A stretch of DNA of 64,000 nt from Topomyia yanbarensis. Lineage: Eukaryota; Arthropoda; Insecta; Diptera; Culicidae. Position 1 is the first letter of the stretch, and every line of letters starts with the position of its first letter. The position numbers were made by a program, and so were the translations under genes. Of this stretch, positions 32,537 to 47,400 are shown piece by piece. The notes under the pieces were generated by a model. That model did no database searches, was not told the DNA's origin, and worked only from the letters and a program-made list of their open reading frames with translations. The stretch lies in NCBI RefSeq assembly GCF_030247195.1, contig NW_026683346.1, positions 1 through 64,000 of the forward strand, written 5' to 3'.

Positions 32537-33376
32537 TTTCTCAGAGATGGATGAACCGATTTTTACAAACTTAGTCCCAAATGAAAGGTGCAACGTTCCC
32601 ATAGGCTGCTATTGAATTTCTAATGGATCCGACTTCCGGTTCCGGAATTACAGGGTGATGAGTACGATCACGCAGAAAACGTCGATTTTAAGAAATTCTG
32701 CAATGAATGTATAATGGTGAAAATTTTTCCAAAATGTGACCACAACTGCTTCGATTTGTAGTACTAGGTCATTAACAGCCATTCAAAGTCTCTTTGGTCA
32801 CATTGGCCACCATCATCGGTTCCGGAAGCCCCGGCGGAAGTATCCAAATTCAGAGTTACAGTCACATCGGTTTCTCGGAGATGCCTAGACCGATTCGACT
32901 AAACTTGACCTCAAATGAAAGGTATTGCGTCCCCGTAAGTGGCTATTAAATTTTATCCCCAACCGACTTCCGGTTCCGGAGTTACGGGGTGTGGCGTGCG
33001 ATCACATAGCAAATTGTGATTCAAACCGATACCCCGATGGAAGCAAAAAAGGTAAAAATTTCGCTAAAATGTCTCTCAAATAACTTAACTTTGCAGTTCT
33101 AGGTCACCGACGGCCAAACAAACTTTCGTTGACTACATTGACCACCATAGACGGTTCCAGAAGTGCCCGGGAAAAGCGGCCATCTTTCATAACTAGCAAA
33201 CTCATATCAGTTTCTCGAAAATGGTTGGGCCGATTTTCACAAACTTAGTCCCAAATGATAGCTATATTATCCCCACAGATGTCTGTAAAATTTCGCACGG
33301 ATCGCTTGTATGGTTCCGGAAATATAGACTGAACGGTCCGGTCACACATGAAATTCCCATATAAGCCGGAACTCAA
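32537..33376 (+). repeat. Three diverged ~335-bp subrepeats within a unit
   Basis: In the first unit, TTCTC(A/G)GAGATGG-type heads occur at 32537, 32872 and 33212, spaced 335 and 340 bp. All three have an ACCGATT-CAAACTTAG-CCCAAATGAAAG-like block, a TTCCGG block and a CGATCAC/GGTCACA block. The first two also share a tail: AAAATTT, AAAATGT, a CTAGGTCA block, then CACATTGGCCACCAT or TACATTGACCACCAT, and CGGTTCCGGAAG. The third lacks the tail. The 1.2-kb unit is therefore itself built from an older, shorter tandem repeat. Confidence 0.85.
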
Positions 33377-33655
33377 AATTTTTTTTCAAAAGGGGGACCC
33401 CATGAAATTTCAAAAATCGAATTCGTATTTTTGATGCCAAACATCTTTAAAATGCATGAAACGTCGAGATTTTATGTTATCTCGAAAAAAATTTTTTTTA
33501 TAAAAATCGACTTTTTCGGACTTTGCCGATTTCGCACCTTTTTGCCTTTCTCAATAGAAAGGTATTGCAATTGCTCTGAAAACCGACTTTTTAACGGAGG
33601 CCCGGAGGGCCGTGTGACATATACCATTCGATTCAGTTCGTCGAGTTCGGCAAAT

Positions 33656-33721
33656 GTCTGTGTGTGTGTGTATGTATGTGTGTGTGTATGTATGTGTGTG
33701 TATGTGCGTCTGTGTGTGTGT
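33656..33721 (+). repeat. Variable TG/TATG tract (one per unit)
   Basis: Runs of TGTG broken by TATG, then the constant GTGCGTCTGTGTG and GTACGCGAACACAATC. Tract length and the pattern of TATG interruptions differ between units and account for much of the unit-length variation. The first unit's tract (about 32450-32515) has a distinct pattern. Confidence 0.9.
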
Positions 33722-34259
33722 ACGCGAACACAATCTCACTCACTTTTCTCAGAGATGGATGAACCGATTTTTACAAACTTAGTCCCAAATGAAAGGTGCA
33801 ACGTTCCCATAGGCTGCTATTGAATTTCTAATGGATCCGACTTCCGGTTCCGGAATTACAGGGTGATGAGTACGATCACGCAGAAAATGTCGATTTTAAG
33901 AAATTCTGCAATGAATGTATAATGGTGAAAATTTTTCCAAAATGTGACCACAACTGCTTCGATTTGTAGTACTAGGTCATTAACAGCCATTCAAAGTCTC
34001 TTTGGTCACATTGGCCACCATCATCGGTTCCGGAAGCCCCGGCGGAAGTATCCAAATTCAGACTAACATTCACATCGGTTTCTCGGAGGTGGCTAGACCG
34101 AATCAACCAAACTTAGTCTCAAATGAAAGATGTTGCGTCCCCGTAAATGGCTATTAAATTTTATCCCCAACCGACTTCCGGTTCCGGAGTTACGGGTTGT
34201 GGCGTGCGATCACATAGCAAATTGTGATTCAAACCGATACCCCGATGGAAGCAAAAAAG

Positions 34260-37200
34260 GTAAAAATTTCGCTAAAATGTCTCTCAAATAACTTAACTTT
34301 GCAGTTCTAGGTCACCGACGGCCAAACAAACTTTCGTTGACTACATTGACCACCATAGACGGTTCCGGAAGTGCCCGGGAAAAGCGGCCATCTTTCATAA
34401 CTAGCAAACTCATATCAGTTTCTCGGAAATGGTTGGGCCGATTTTCACAAACTTAGTCCCAAATGATAGCTATATTATCCCCACAGATGTCTGTCAAATT
34501 TCGCACGGATCGCTTGTATGGTTCCGGAAATATAGACTGAACGGTCCGGTCACACATGAAATTCCCATATAAGCCGGAACTCAAAATTTTTTTTCAAAGG
34601 GGGGACCCCATGAAATTTCAGAAATCGAATTCGTATTTTTGATGCCAAATATCTTTAAAATGCATGAAACGTCGAGATTTAATGTTATCTCGAAAATTTT
34701 TTTTATAAAAATCGACTTTTTGGGACTTTGCCGATTTCGCACCTTTTTGCCTTTCTCAATAGAAAGGTATTGCAATTGCTCTGAAAACCGACTTTTTAAC
34801 GGAGGCCCGGAGGGCCGAGTGACATATACCATTCGATTCAGTTCGTCGAGTTCGGCAAATGTCTGTGTGTGTATGTATGTGTGTGTATGTATGTGTGTGT
34901 GTATGTGCGTCTGTGTGTGTGTACGCGAACACAATCTCACTCACTTTTCTCAGAGATGGATGAACCGATTTTTACAAACTTAGTCCCAAATGAAAGGTGT
35001 AACGTTCCCATAGGCTGCTATTGAATTTCTAATGGATCCGACTTCCGGTTCCGGAATTACAGGGTGATGAGTACGATCACGCAGAAAACGTCGATTTTAA
35101 GAAATTCTGCAATGAATGTATAACGGTGAAAATTTTTCCAAAATGTGACCACAACTGCTTCGATTTGTAGTACTAGGTCATTAACAGCCATTCAAAGTCT
35201 CTTTGGTCACATTGGCCACCATCATCGGTTCCGGAAGCCCCGGCGGAAGTATCCAAATTCAGACTAACATTCACATCGGTTTCTCGGAGGTGGCTAGACC
35301 GAATCAACCAAACTTAGTCTCAAATGAAAGATGTTGCGTCCCCGTAAATGGCTATTAAATTTTATCCCCAACCGACTTCCGGTTCCGGAGTTACGGGTTG
35401 TGGCGTGCGATCACATAGCAAATTGTGATTCAAACCGATACCCCGATGGAAGCAAAAAAGGTAAAAATTTCGCTAAAATGTCTCTCAAATAACTTAACTT
35501 TGCAGTTCTAGGTCACCGACGGCCAAACAAACTTTCGTTGACTACATTGACCACCATAGACGGTTCCGGAAGTGCCCGGGAAAAGCGGCCATCTTTCATA
35601 ACTAGCAAACTCATATCAGTTTCTCGGAAATGGTTGGGCCGATTTTCACAAACTTAGTCCCAAATGATAGCTATATTATCCCCACAGATGTCTGTAAAAT
35701 TTCGCACGGATCGCTTGTATGGTTCCGGAAATATAGACTGAACGGTCCGGTCACACATGAAATTCCCATATAAGCCGGAACTCAAATTTTTTTTTCAAAA
35801 ATCAAAAATTTCAAAAATCGAATTCGTATTTTTGATGCCAAACATCTTTAAAATGCATGAAACGTTGAGATTTTAAGTTATCTCGAAAAATTTTTTTTTT
35901 ATAAAAATCGACTTTTTCGGACTTTGCCGATTTCGCACCTTTTTGCCTTTCTCAATAGAAAGGTATTGCAATTGCTCTGAAAACCGACTTTTTAACGGAG
36001 GCCCGGAGGGCCGTGTGACATATACCATTCGATTCAGTTCGTCGAGTTCGGCAAATGTCTGTGTGTGTATGTATGTGTGTGTGTATGTATGTGTGTGTAT
36101 GTGCGTCTGTGTGTGTGTACGCGAACACAATCTCACTCACTTTTCTCAGAGATGGATGAACCGATTTTTACAAACTTAGTCCCAAATGAAAGGTGCAACG
36201 TTCCCATAGGCTGCTATTGAATTTCTAATGGATCCGACTTCCGGTTCCGGAATTACAGGGTGATGAGTACGATCACGCAGAAAACGTCGATTTTAAGAAA
36301 TTCTGCAATGAATGTATAATGGTGAAATTTTTTCCAAAATGTGACCACAACTGCTTCGATTTGTAGTACTAGGTCATTAACAGCCATTCAAAGTCTCTTT
36401 GGTCACATTGGCCACCATCATCGGTTCCGGAAGCCCCGGCGGAAGTATCCAAATTCAGAGTAACAGTCACATCGGTTTCTCGGAGATGGCTAGACCGATT
36501 CGACTAAACTTGACCTCAAATGAAAGGTATTGCGTCCCCGTAAGTGGCTATTAAATTTTATCCCCAACCGACTTCCGGTTCCGGAGTTACGGGTTGTGGC
36601 GTGCGATCACATAGCAAATTGTGATTCAAACCGATACCCCGATGGAAGCAAAAAAGGTAAAAATTTCGCTAAAATGTCTCTCAAATAACTTAACTTTGCA
36701 GTTCTAGGTCACCGACGGCCAAACAAACTTTCGTTGACTACATTGACCACCATAGACGGTTCCAGAAGTGCCCGGGAAAAGCGGCCATCTTTCATAACTA
36801 GCAAACTCATATCAGTTTCTCGAAAATGGTTGGGCCGATTTTCACAAACTTAGTCCCAAATGATAGCTATATTATCCCCACAGATGTCTGTAAAATTTCG
36901 CACGGATCGCTTGTATGGTTCCGGAAATATAGACTGAACGGTCCGGTCACACATGAAATTCCCATATAAGCCGGAACTCAAAATTTTTTTTCAAAAGGGG
37001 GACCCCATGAAATTTCAAAAATCGAATTCGTATTTTTGATGCCAAACATCTTTAAAATGCATGAAACGTCGAGATTTTATGTTATCTCGAAAAAATTTTT
37101 TTTTATAAAAATCGACTTTTTCGGACTTTGCCGATTTCGCACCTTTTTGCCTTTCTCAATAGAAAGGTATTGCAATTGCTCTGAAAACCGACTTTTTAAC

Positions 37201-40200
37201 GGAGGCCCGGAGGGCCGTGTGACATATACCATTCGATTCAGTTCGTCGAGTTCGGCAAATGTCTGTGTGTGTGTATGTGTGTGTGTATGTATGTGTGTGT
37301 ATGTGCGTCTGTGTGTGTGTACGCGAACACAATCTCACTCACTTTTCTCAGAGATGGATGAACCGATTTTTACAAACTTAGTCCCAAATGAAAGGTGCAA
37401 CGTTCCCATAGGCTGCTATTGAATTTCTAATGGATCCGACTTCCGGTTCCGGAATTACAGGGTGATGAGTACGATCACGCAGAAAACGTCGATTTTAAGA
37501 AATTCTGCAATGAATGTATAATGGTGAAAATTTTTCCAAAATGTGACCACAACTGCCTCGATTTGTAGTACTAGGTCATTAACAGCCATTCAAAGTCTCT
37601 TTGGTCACATTGGCCACCATCATCGGTTCCGGAAGCCCCGGCGGAGGTATCCAAATTCAGAGTTACAGTCACATCGGTTTCTCGGAGATGGCTAGACCGA
37701 TTCGACTAAACTTGACCTCAAATGAAAGGTATTGCGTCCCCGTAAGTGGCTATTAAATTTTATCCCCAACCGACTTCCGGTTCCGGAGTTACGGGTTGTG
37801 GCGTGCGATCACATAGCAAATTGTGATTCAAACCGATACCCCGATGGAAGCAAAAAAGGTAAAAATTTCGCTAAAATGTCTCTCAAATAACTTAACTTTG
37901 CAGTTCTAGGTCACCGACGGCCAAACAAACTTTCGTTGACTACATTGACCACCATAGACGGTTCCAGAAGTGCCCGGGAAAAGCGGCCATCTTTCATAAC
38001 TAGCAAACTCATATCAGTTTCTCGAAAATGGTTGGGCCGATTTTCACAAACTTAGTCCCAAATGATAGCTATATTATCCCCACAGATGTCTGTAAAATTT
38101 CGCACGGATCGCTTGTATGGTTCCGGAAATATAGACTGAACGGTCCGGTCACACATGAAATTCCCATATAAGCCGGAACTCAAAATTTTTTTTCAAAGGG
38201 GGGACCCCATGAAATTTCAGAAATCGAATTCGTATTTTTGATGCCAAATATCTTTAAAATGCATGAAACGTCGAGATTTAATGTTATCTCGAAATTTTTT
38301 TTTATAAAAATCGACTTTTTGGGACTTTGCCGATTTCGCACCTTTTTGCCTTTCTCAATAGAAAGGTATTGCAATTGCTCTGAAAACCGACTTTTTAACG
38401 GAGGCCCGGAGGGCCGTGTGACATATACCATTCGATTCAGTTCGTCGAGTTCGGCAAATGTCTGTGTGTGTGTATGTGTGTGTATGTATGTGTGTGTGTA
38501 TGTGCGTCTGTGTGTGTGTACGCGAACACAATCTCACTCACTTTTCTCAGAGATGGATGAACCGATTTTTACAAACTTAGTCCCAAATGAAAGGTGCAAC
38601 GTTCCCATAGGCTGCTATTGAATTTCTAATGGATCCGACTTCCGGTTCCGGAATTACAGGGTGATGAGTACGATCACGCAGAAAACGTCGATTTTAAGAA
38701 ATTCTGCAATGAATGTATAATGGTGAAAATTTTTCCAAAATGTGACCACAACTGCTTCGATTTGTAGTACTAGGTCATTAACAGCCATTCAAAGTCTCTT
38801 TGGTCACATTGGCCACCATCATCGGTTCCGGAAGCCCCGGCGGAAGTATCCAAATTCAGAGTAACAGTCACATCGGTTTCTCGGAGATGGCTAGACCGAT
38901 TCGACTAAACTTGACCTCAAATGAAAGGTATTGCGTCCCCGTAAGTGGCTATTAAATTTTATCCCCAACCGACTTCCGGTTCCGGAGTTACGGGTTGTGG
39001 CGTGCGATCACATAGCAAATTGTGATTCAAACCGATACCCCGATGGAAGCAAAAAAGGTAAAAATTTCGCTAAAATGTCTCTCAAATAACTTAACTTTGC
39101 AGTTCTAGGTCACCGACGGCCAAACAAACTTTCGTTGACTACATTGACCACCATAGACGGTTCCGGAAGTGCCCGGGAAAAGCGGCCATCTTTCATAACT
39201 AGCAAACTCATATCAGTTTCTCGGAAATGGTTGGGCCGATTTTCACAAACTTAGTCCCAAATGATAGCTATATTATCCCCACAGATGTCTGTAAAATTTC
39301 GCACGGATCGCTTGTATGGTTCCGGAAATATAGACTGAACGGTCCGGTCACACATGAAATTCCCATATAAGCCGGAACTCAAATTTTTTTTTCAAAAATC
39401 AAAAATTTCAAAAATCGAATTCGTATTTTTGATGCCAAACATCTTTAAAATGCATGAAACGTCGAGATTTTATGTTATCTCGAAAAAATTTTTTTTATAA
39501 AAATCGACTTTTTCGGACTTTGCCGATTTCGCACCTTTTTGCCTTTCTCAATAGAAAGGTATTGCAATTGCTCTGAAAACCGACTTTTTAACGGAGGCCC
39601 GGAGGGCCGTGTGACATATACCATTCGATTCAGTTCGTCGAGTTCGGCAAATGTCTGTGTGTGTATGTATGTGTGTGTGTATGTATGTGTGTGTATGTGC
39701 GTCTGTGTGTGTGTGTGTACGCGAACACAATCTCACTCACTTTTCTCAGAGATGGATGAACCGATTTTTACAAAATTAGTCCCAAATGAAAGGTGCAACG
39801 TTCCCATAGGCTGCTATTGAATTTCTAATGGATCCGACTTCCGGTTCCGGAATTACAGGGTGATGAGTACGATCACGCAGAAAACGTCGATTTTAAGAAA
39901 TTCTGCAATGAATGTATAATGGTGAAAATTTTTCCAAAATGTGACCACAACTGCTTCGATTTGTAGTACTAGGTCATTAACAGCCATTCAAAGTCTCTTT
40001 GGTCACATTGGCCACCATCATCGGTTCCGGAAGCCCCGGCGGAAGTATCCAAATTCAGAGTAACAGTCACATCGGTTTCTCGGAGATGGCTAGACCGATT
40101 CGACTAAACTTGACCTCAAATGAAAGGTATTGCGTCCCCGTAAGTGGCTATTAAATTTTATCCCCAACCGACTTCCGGTTCCGGAGTTACGGGTTGTGGC

Positions 40201-41456
40201 GTGCGATCACATAGCAAATTGTGATTCAAACCGATACCCCGATGGAAGCAAAAAAGGTAAAAATTTCGCTAAAATGTCTCTCAAATAACTTAACTTTGCA
40301 GTTCTAGGTCACCGACGGCCAAACAAACTTTCGTTGACTACATTGACCACCATAGACGGTTCCAGAAGTGCCCGGGAAAAGCGGCCATCTTTCATAACTA
40401 GCAAACTCATATCAGTTTCTCGAAAATGGTTGGGCCGATTTTCACAAACTTAGTCCCAAATGATAGCTATATTATCCCCACAGATGTCTGTAAAATTTCG
40501 CACGGATCGCTTGTATGGTTCCGGAAATATAGACTGAACGGTCCGGTCACACATGAAATTCCCATATAAGCCGGAACTCAAAATTTTTTTTCAAAGGGGG
40601 AACCCCATGAAATTTCAGAAATCGAATTCGTATTTTTGATGCCAAATATCTTTAAAATGCATGAAACGTCGAGATTTAATGTTATTTCGAAAAATTTTTT
40701 TTATAAAAATCGACTTTTTGGGACTTTGCCGATTTCGCACCTTTTTGCCTTTCTCAATAGAAAGGTATTGCAATTGCTCTGAAAACCGACTTTTTAACGG
40801 AGGCCCGGAGGGCCGTGTGACATATACCATTCGATTCAATTCGTCGAGTTCGGCAAATGTCTGTGTGTGTATGTATGTGTGTGTATGTATGTGTGTGTAT
40901 GTGCGTCTGTGTGTGTGTACGCGAACACAATCTCACTCACTTTTCTCAGAGATGGATGAACCGATTTTTACAAACTTAGTCCCAAATGAAAGGTGCAACG
41001 TTCCCATAGGCTGCTATTGAATTTCTAATGGATCCGACTTCCGGTTCCGGAATTACAGGGTGATGAGTACGATCACGCAGAAAACGTCGATTTTAAGAAA
41101 TTCTGCAATGAATGTATAATGGTGAAAATTTTTCCAAAATGTGACCACAACTGCTTCGATTTGTAGTACTAGGTCATTAACAGCCATTCAAAGTCTCTTT
41201 GGTCACATTGGCCACCATCATCGGTTCCGGAAGCCCCGGCGGAAGTATCCAAATTCAGAGTAACAGTCACATCGGTTTCTCGGAGATGGCTAGACCGATT
41301 CGACTAAACTTGACCTCAAATGAAAGGTATTGCGTCCCCGTAAGTGGCTATTAAATTTTATCCCCAACCGACTTCCGGTTCCGGAGTTACGGGTTGTGGC
41401 GTGCGATCACATAGCAAATTGTGATTCAAACCGATACCCCGATGGAAGCAAAAAAG
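34260..41456 (+). repeat. Six-unit higher-order block A (7.2 kb)
   Basis: Variants from about 34.15-34.37 kb onward recur at a constant offset of 7,197 bp (7,199 after a 2-bp TG-tract change near 45661). Shared rare marks include CTGTCAAATTTC (34491 and 41688), GAGGGCCGAGTGAC in the next unit and AACGTTGAGATTTTAAG in the unit after. The exact breakpoint lies between the last alpha/beta difference (about 34150/41346) and the first shared mark (about 34371/41568). The coordinates given are midpoints. Confidence 0.88.
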
Positions 41457-44400
41457 GTAAAAATTTCGCTAAAATGTCTCTCAAATAACTTAACTTTGCA
41501 GTTCTAGGTCACCGACGGCCAAACAAACTTTCGTTGACTACATTGACCACCATAGACGGTTCCGGAAGTGCCCGGGAAAAGCGGCCATCTTTCATAACTA
41601 GCAAACTCATATCAGTTTCTCGGAAATGGTTGGGCCGATTTTCACAAACTTAGTCCCAAATGATAGCTATATTATCCCCACAGATGTCTGTCAAATTTCG
41701 CACGGATCGCTTGTATGGTTCCGGAAATATAGACTGAACGGTCCGGTCACACATGAAATTCCCATATAAGCCGGAACTCAAAATTTTTTTTCAAAGGGGG
41801 GACCCCATGAAATTTCAGAAATCGAATTCGTATTTTTGATGCCAAATATCTTTAAAATGCATGAAACGTCGAGATTTAATGTTATCTCGAAAATTTTTTT
41901 TATAAAAATCGACTTTTTGGGACTTTGCCGATTTCGCACCTTTTTGCCTTTCTCAATAGAAAGGTATTGCAATTGCTCTGAAAACCGACTTTTTAACGGA
42001 GGCCCGGAGGGCCGAGTGACATATACCATTCGATTCAGTTCGTCGAGTTCGGCAAATGTCTGTGTGTGTATGTATGTGTGTGTATGTATGTGTGTGTGTA
42101 TGTGCGTCTGTGTGTGTGTACGCGAACACAATCTCACTCACTTTTCTCAGAGATGGATGAACCGATTTTTACAAACTTAGTCCCAAATGAAAGGTGTAAC
42201 GTTCCCATAGGCTGCTATTGAATTTCTAATGGATCCGACTTCCGGTTCCGGAATTACAGGGTGATGAGTACGATCACGCAGAAAACGTCGATTTTAAGAA
42301 ATTCTGCAATGAATGTATAACGGTGAAAATTTTTCCAAAATGTGACCACAACTGCTTCGATTTGTAGTACTAGGTCATTAACAGCCATTCAAAGTCTCTT
42401 TGGTCACATTGGCCACCATCATCGGTTCCGGAAGCCCCGGCGGAAGTATCCAAATTCAGACTAACATTCACATCGGTTTCTCGGAGGTGGCTAGACCGAA
42501 TCAACCAAACTTAGTCTCAAATGAAAGATGTTGCGTCCCCGTAAATGGCTATTAAATTTTATCCCCAACCGACTTCCGGTTCCGGAGTTACGGGTTGTGG
42601 CGTGCGATCACATAGCAAATTGTGATTCAAACCGATACCCCGATGGAAGCAAAAAAGGTAAAAATTTCGCTAAAATGTCTCTCAAATAACTTAACTTTGC
42701 AGTTCTAGGTCACCGACGGCCAAACAAACTTTCGTTGACTACATTGACCACCATAGACGGTTCCGGAAGTGCCCGGGAAAAGCGGCCATCTTTCATAACT
42801 AGCAAACTCATATCAGTTTCTCGGAAATGGTTGGGCCGATTTTCACAAACTTAGTCCCAAATGATAGCTATATTATCCCCACAGATGTCTGTAAAATTTC
42901 GCACGGATCGCTTGTATGGTTCCGGAAATATAGACTGAACGGTCCGGTCACACATGAAATTCCCATATAAGCCGGAACTCAAATTTTTTTTTCAAAAATC
43001 AAAAATTTCAAAAATCGAATTCGTATTTTTGATGCCAAACATCTTTAAAATGCATGAAACGTTGAGATTTTAAGTTATCTCGAAAAATTTTTTTTTTATA
43101 AAAATCGACTTTTTCGGACTTTGCCGATTTCGCACCTTTTTGCCTTTCTCAATAGAAAGGTATTGCAATTGCTCTGAAAACCGACTTTTTAACGGAGGCC
43201 CGGAGGGCCGTGTGACATATACCATTCGATTCAGTTCGTCGAGTTCGGCAAATGTCTGTGTGTGTATGTATGTGTGTGTGTATGTATGTGTGTGTATGTG
43301 CGTCTGTGTGTGTGTACGCGAACACAATCTCACTCACTTTTCTCAGAGATGGATGAACCGATTTTTACAAACTTAGTCCCAAATGAAAGGTGCAACGTTC
43401 CCATAGGCTGCTATTGAATTTCTAATGGATCCGACTTCCGGTTCCGGAATTACAGGGTGATGAGTACGATCACGCAGAAAACGTCGATTTTAAGAAATTC
43501 TGCAATGAATGTATAATGGTGAAATTTTTTCCAAAATGTGACCACAACTGCTTCGATTTGTAGTACTAGGTCATTAACAGCCATTCAAAGTCTCTTTGGT
43601 CACATTGGCCACCATCATCGGTTCCGGAAGCCCCGGCGGAAGTATCCAAATTCAGAGTAACAGTCACATCGGTTTCTCGGAGATGGCTAGACCGATTCGA
43701 CTAAACTTGACCTCAAATGAAAGGTATTGCGTCCCCGTAAGTGGCTATTAAATTTTATCCCCAACCGACTTCCGGTTCCGGAGTTACGGGTTGTGGCGTG
43801 CGATCACATAGCAAATTGTGATTCAAACCGATACCCCGATGGAAGCAAAAAAGGTAAAAATTTCGCTAAAATGTCTCTCAAATAACTTAACTTTGCAGTT
43901 CTAGGTCACCGACGGCCAAACAAACTTTCGTTGACTACATTGACCACCATAGACGGTTCCAGAAGTGCCCGGGAAAAGCGGCCATCTTTCATAACTAGCA
44001 AACTCATATCAGTTTCTCGAAAATGGTTGGGCCGATTTTCACAAACTTAGTCCCAAATGATAGCTATATTATCCCCACAGATGTCTGTAAAATTTCGCAC
44101 GGATCGCTTGTATGGTTCCGGAAATATAGACTGAACGGTCCGGTCACACATGAAATTCCCATATAAGCCGGAACTCAAAATTTTTTTTCAAAAGGGGGAC
44201 CCCATGAAATTTCAAAAATCGAATTCGTATTTTTGATGCCAAACATCTTTAAAATGCATGAAACGTCGAGATTTTATGTTATCTCGAAAAAATTTTTTTT
44301 TATAAAAATCGACTTTTTCGGACTTTGCCGATTTCGCACCTTTTTGCCTTTCTCAATAGAAAGGTATTGCAATTGCTCTGAAAACCGACTTTTTAACGGA

Positions 44401-47400
44401 GGCCCGGAGGGCCGTGTGACATATACCATTCGATTCAGTTCGTCGAGTTCGGCAAATGTCTGTGTGTGTGTATGTGTGTGTGTATGTATGTGTGTGTATG
44501 TGCGTCTGTGTGTGTGTACGCGAACACAATCTCACTCACTTTTCTCAGAGATGGATGAACCGATTTTTACAAACTTAGTCCCAAATGAAAGGTGCAACGT
44601 TCCCATAGGCTGCTATTGAATTTCTAATGGATCCGACTTCCGGTTCCGGAATTACAGGGTGATGAGTACGATCACGCAGAAAACGTCGATTTTAAGAAAT
44701 TCTGCAATGAATGTATAATGGTGAAAATTTTTCCAAAATGTGACCACAACTGCCTCGATTTGTAGTACTAGGTCATTAACAGCCATTCAAAGTCTCTTTG
44801 GTCACATTGGCCACCATCATCGGTTCCGGAAGCCCCGGCGGAGGTATCCAAATTCAGAGTTACAGTCACATCGGTTTCTCGGAGATGGCTAGACCGATTC
44901 GACTAAACTTGACCTCAAATGAAAGGTATTGCGTCCCCGTAAGTGGCTATTAAATTTTATCCCCAACCGACTTCCGGTTCCGGAGTTACGGGTTGTGGCG
45001 TGCGATCACATAGCAAATTGTGATTCAAACCGATACCCCGATGGAAGCAAAAAAGGTAAAAATTTCGCTAAAATGTCTCTCAAATAACTTAACTTTGCAG
45101 TTCTAGGTCACCGACGGCCAAACAAACTTTCGTTGACTACATTGACCACCATAGACGGTTCCAGAAGTGCCCGGGAAAAGCGGCCATCTTTCATAACTAG
45201 CAAACTCATATCAGTTTCTCGAAAATGGTTGGGCCGATTTTCACAAACTTAGTCCCAAATGATAGCTATATTATCCCCACAGATGTCTGTAAAATTTCGC
45301 ACGGATCGCTTGTATGGTTCCGGAAATATAGACTGAACGGTCCGGTCACACATGAAATTCCCATATAAGCCGGAACTCAAAATTTTTTTTCAAAGGGGGG
45401 ACCCCATGAAATTTCAGAAATCGAATTCGTATTTTTGATGCCAAATATCTTTAAAATGCATGAAACGTCGAGATTTAATGTTATCTCGAAATTTTTTTTT
45501 ATAAAAATCGACTTTTTGGGACTTTGCCGATTTCGCACCTTTTTGCCTTTCTCAATAGAAAGGTATTGCAATTGCTCTGAAAACCGACTTTTTAACGGAG
45601 GCCCGGAGGGCCGTGTGACATATACCATTCGATTCAGTTCGTCGAGTTCGGCAAATGTCTGTGTGTGTGTATGTATGTGTGTATGTATGTGTGTGTGTAT
45701 GTGCGTCTGTGTGTGTGTACGCGAACACAATCTCACTCACTTTTCTCAGAGATGGATGAACCGATTTTTACAAACTTAGTCCCAAATGAAAGGTGCAACG
45801 TTCCCATAGGCTGCTATTGAATTTCTAATGGATCCGACTTCCGGTTCCGGAATTACAGGGTGATGAGTACGATCACGCAGAAAACGTCGATTTTAAGAAA
45901 TTCTGCAATGAATGTATAATGGTGAAAATTTTTCCAAAATGTGACCACAACTGCTTCGATTTGTAGTACTAGGTCATTAACAGCCATTCAAAGTCTCTTT
46001 GGTCACATTGGCCACCATCATCGGTTCCGGAAGCCCCGGCGGAAGTATCCAAATTCAGAGTAACAGTCACATCGGTTTCTCGGAGATGGCTAGACCGATT
46101 CGACTAAACTTGACCTCAAATGAAAGGTATTGCGTCCCCGTAAGTGGCTATTAAATTTTATCCCCAACCGACTTCCGGTTCCGGAGTTACGGGTTGTGGC
46201 GTGCGATCACATAGCAAATTGTGATTCAAACCGATACCCCGATGGAAGCAAAAAAGGTAAAAATTTCGCTAAAATGTCTCTCAAATAACTTAACTTTGCA
46301 GTTCTAGGTCACCGACGGCCAAACAAACTTTCGTTGACTACATTGACCACCATAGACGGTTCCGGAAGTGCCCGGGAAAAGCGGCCATCTTTCATAACTA
46401 GCAAACTCATATCAGTTTCTCGGAAATGGTTGGGCCGATTTTCACAAACTTAGTCCCAAATGATAGCTATATTATCCCCACAGATGTCTGTAAAATTTCG
46501 CACGGATCGCTTGTATGGTTCCGGAAATATAGACTGAACGGTCCGGTCACACATGAAATTCCCATATAAGCCGGAACTCAAATTTTTTTTTCAAAAATCA
46601 AAAATTTCAAAAATCGAATTCGTATTTTTGATGCCAAACATCTTTAAAATGCATGAAACGTCGAGATTTTATGTTATCTCGAAAAAAAATTTTTTATAAA
46701 AATCGACTTTTTCGGACTTTGCCGATTTCGCACCTTTTTGCCTTTCTCAATAGAAAGGTATTGCAATTGCTCTGAAAACCGACTTTTTAACGGAGGCCCG
46801 GAGGGCCGTGTGACATATACCATTCGATTCAGTTCGTCGAGTTCGGCAAATGTCTGTGTGTGTATGTATGTGTGTGTGTATGTATGTGTGTGTATGTGCG
46901 TCTGTGTGTGTGTGTGTACGCGAACACAATCTCACTCACTTTTCTCAGAGATGGATGAACCGATTTTTACAAAATTAGTCCCAAATGAAAGGTGCAACGT
47001 TCCCATAGGCTGCTATTGAATTTCTAATGGATCCGACTTCCGGTTCCGGAATTACAGGGTGATGAGTACGATCACGCAGAAAACGTCGATTTTAAGAAAT
47101 TCTGCAATGAATGTATAATGGTGAAAATTTTTCCAAAATGTGACCACAACTGCTTCGATTTGTAGTACTAGGTCATTAACAGCCATTCAAAGTCTCTTTG
47201 GTCACATTGGCCACCATCATCGGTTCCGGAAGCCCCGGCGGAAGTATCCAAATTCAGAGTAACAGTCACATCGGTTTCTCGGAGATGGCTAGACCGATTC
47301 GACTAAACTTGACCTCAAATGAAAGGTATTGCGTCCCCGTAAGTGGCTATTAAATTTTATCCCCAACCGACTTCCGGTTCCGGAGTTACGGGTTGTGGCG

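Larger units (their letters stand above)
32335..33537 (+). repeat. First (edge) unit of the 1.2-kb array
   Basis: This unit differs from the rest. It lacks GGCAAA before the TG tract (GTTCGTCTGTGTCTG instead of GTTCGGCAAATGTCTG) and has GATGCCTAGACCG where others have GATGGCTAGACCG. The left flank resembles the array only from about 32335 (CACGTTTTGCCTTTC), so the array edge coincides with the hairpin used here as the unit start. Confidence 0.85.

Noticed and set aside
32650..32695. GTGATGAG ... GAAAACGTC in the 1.2-kb unit as a ribozyme-like motif
   Set aside because: The first core base is G, not C, the helices do not pair as required, and GTGAT/ATCAC simply forms a small hairpin.
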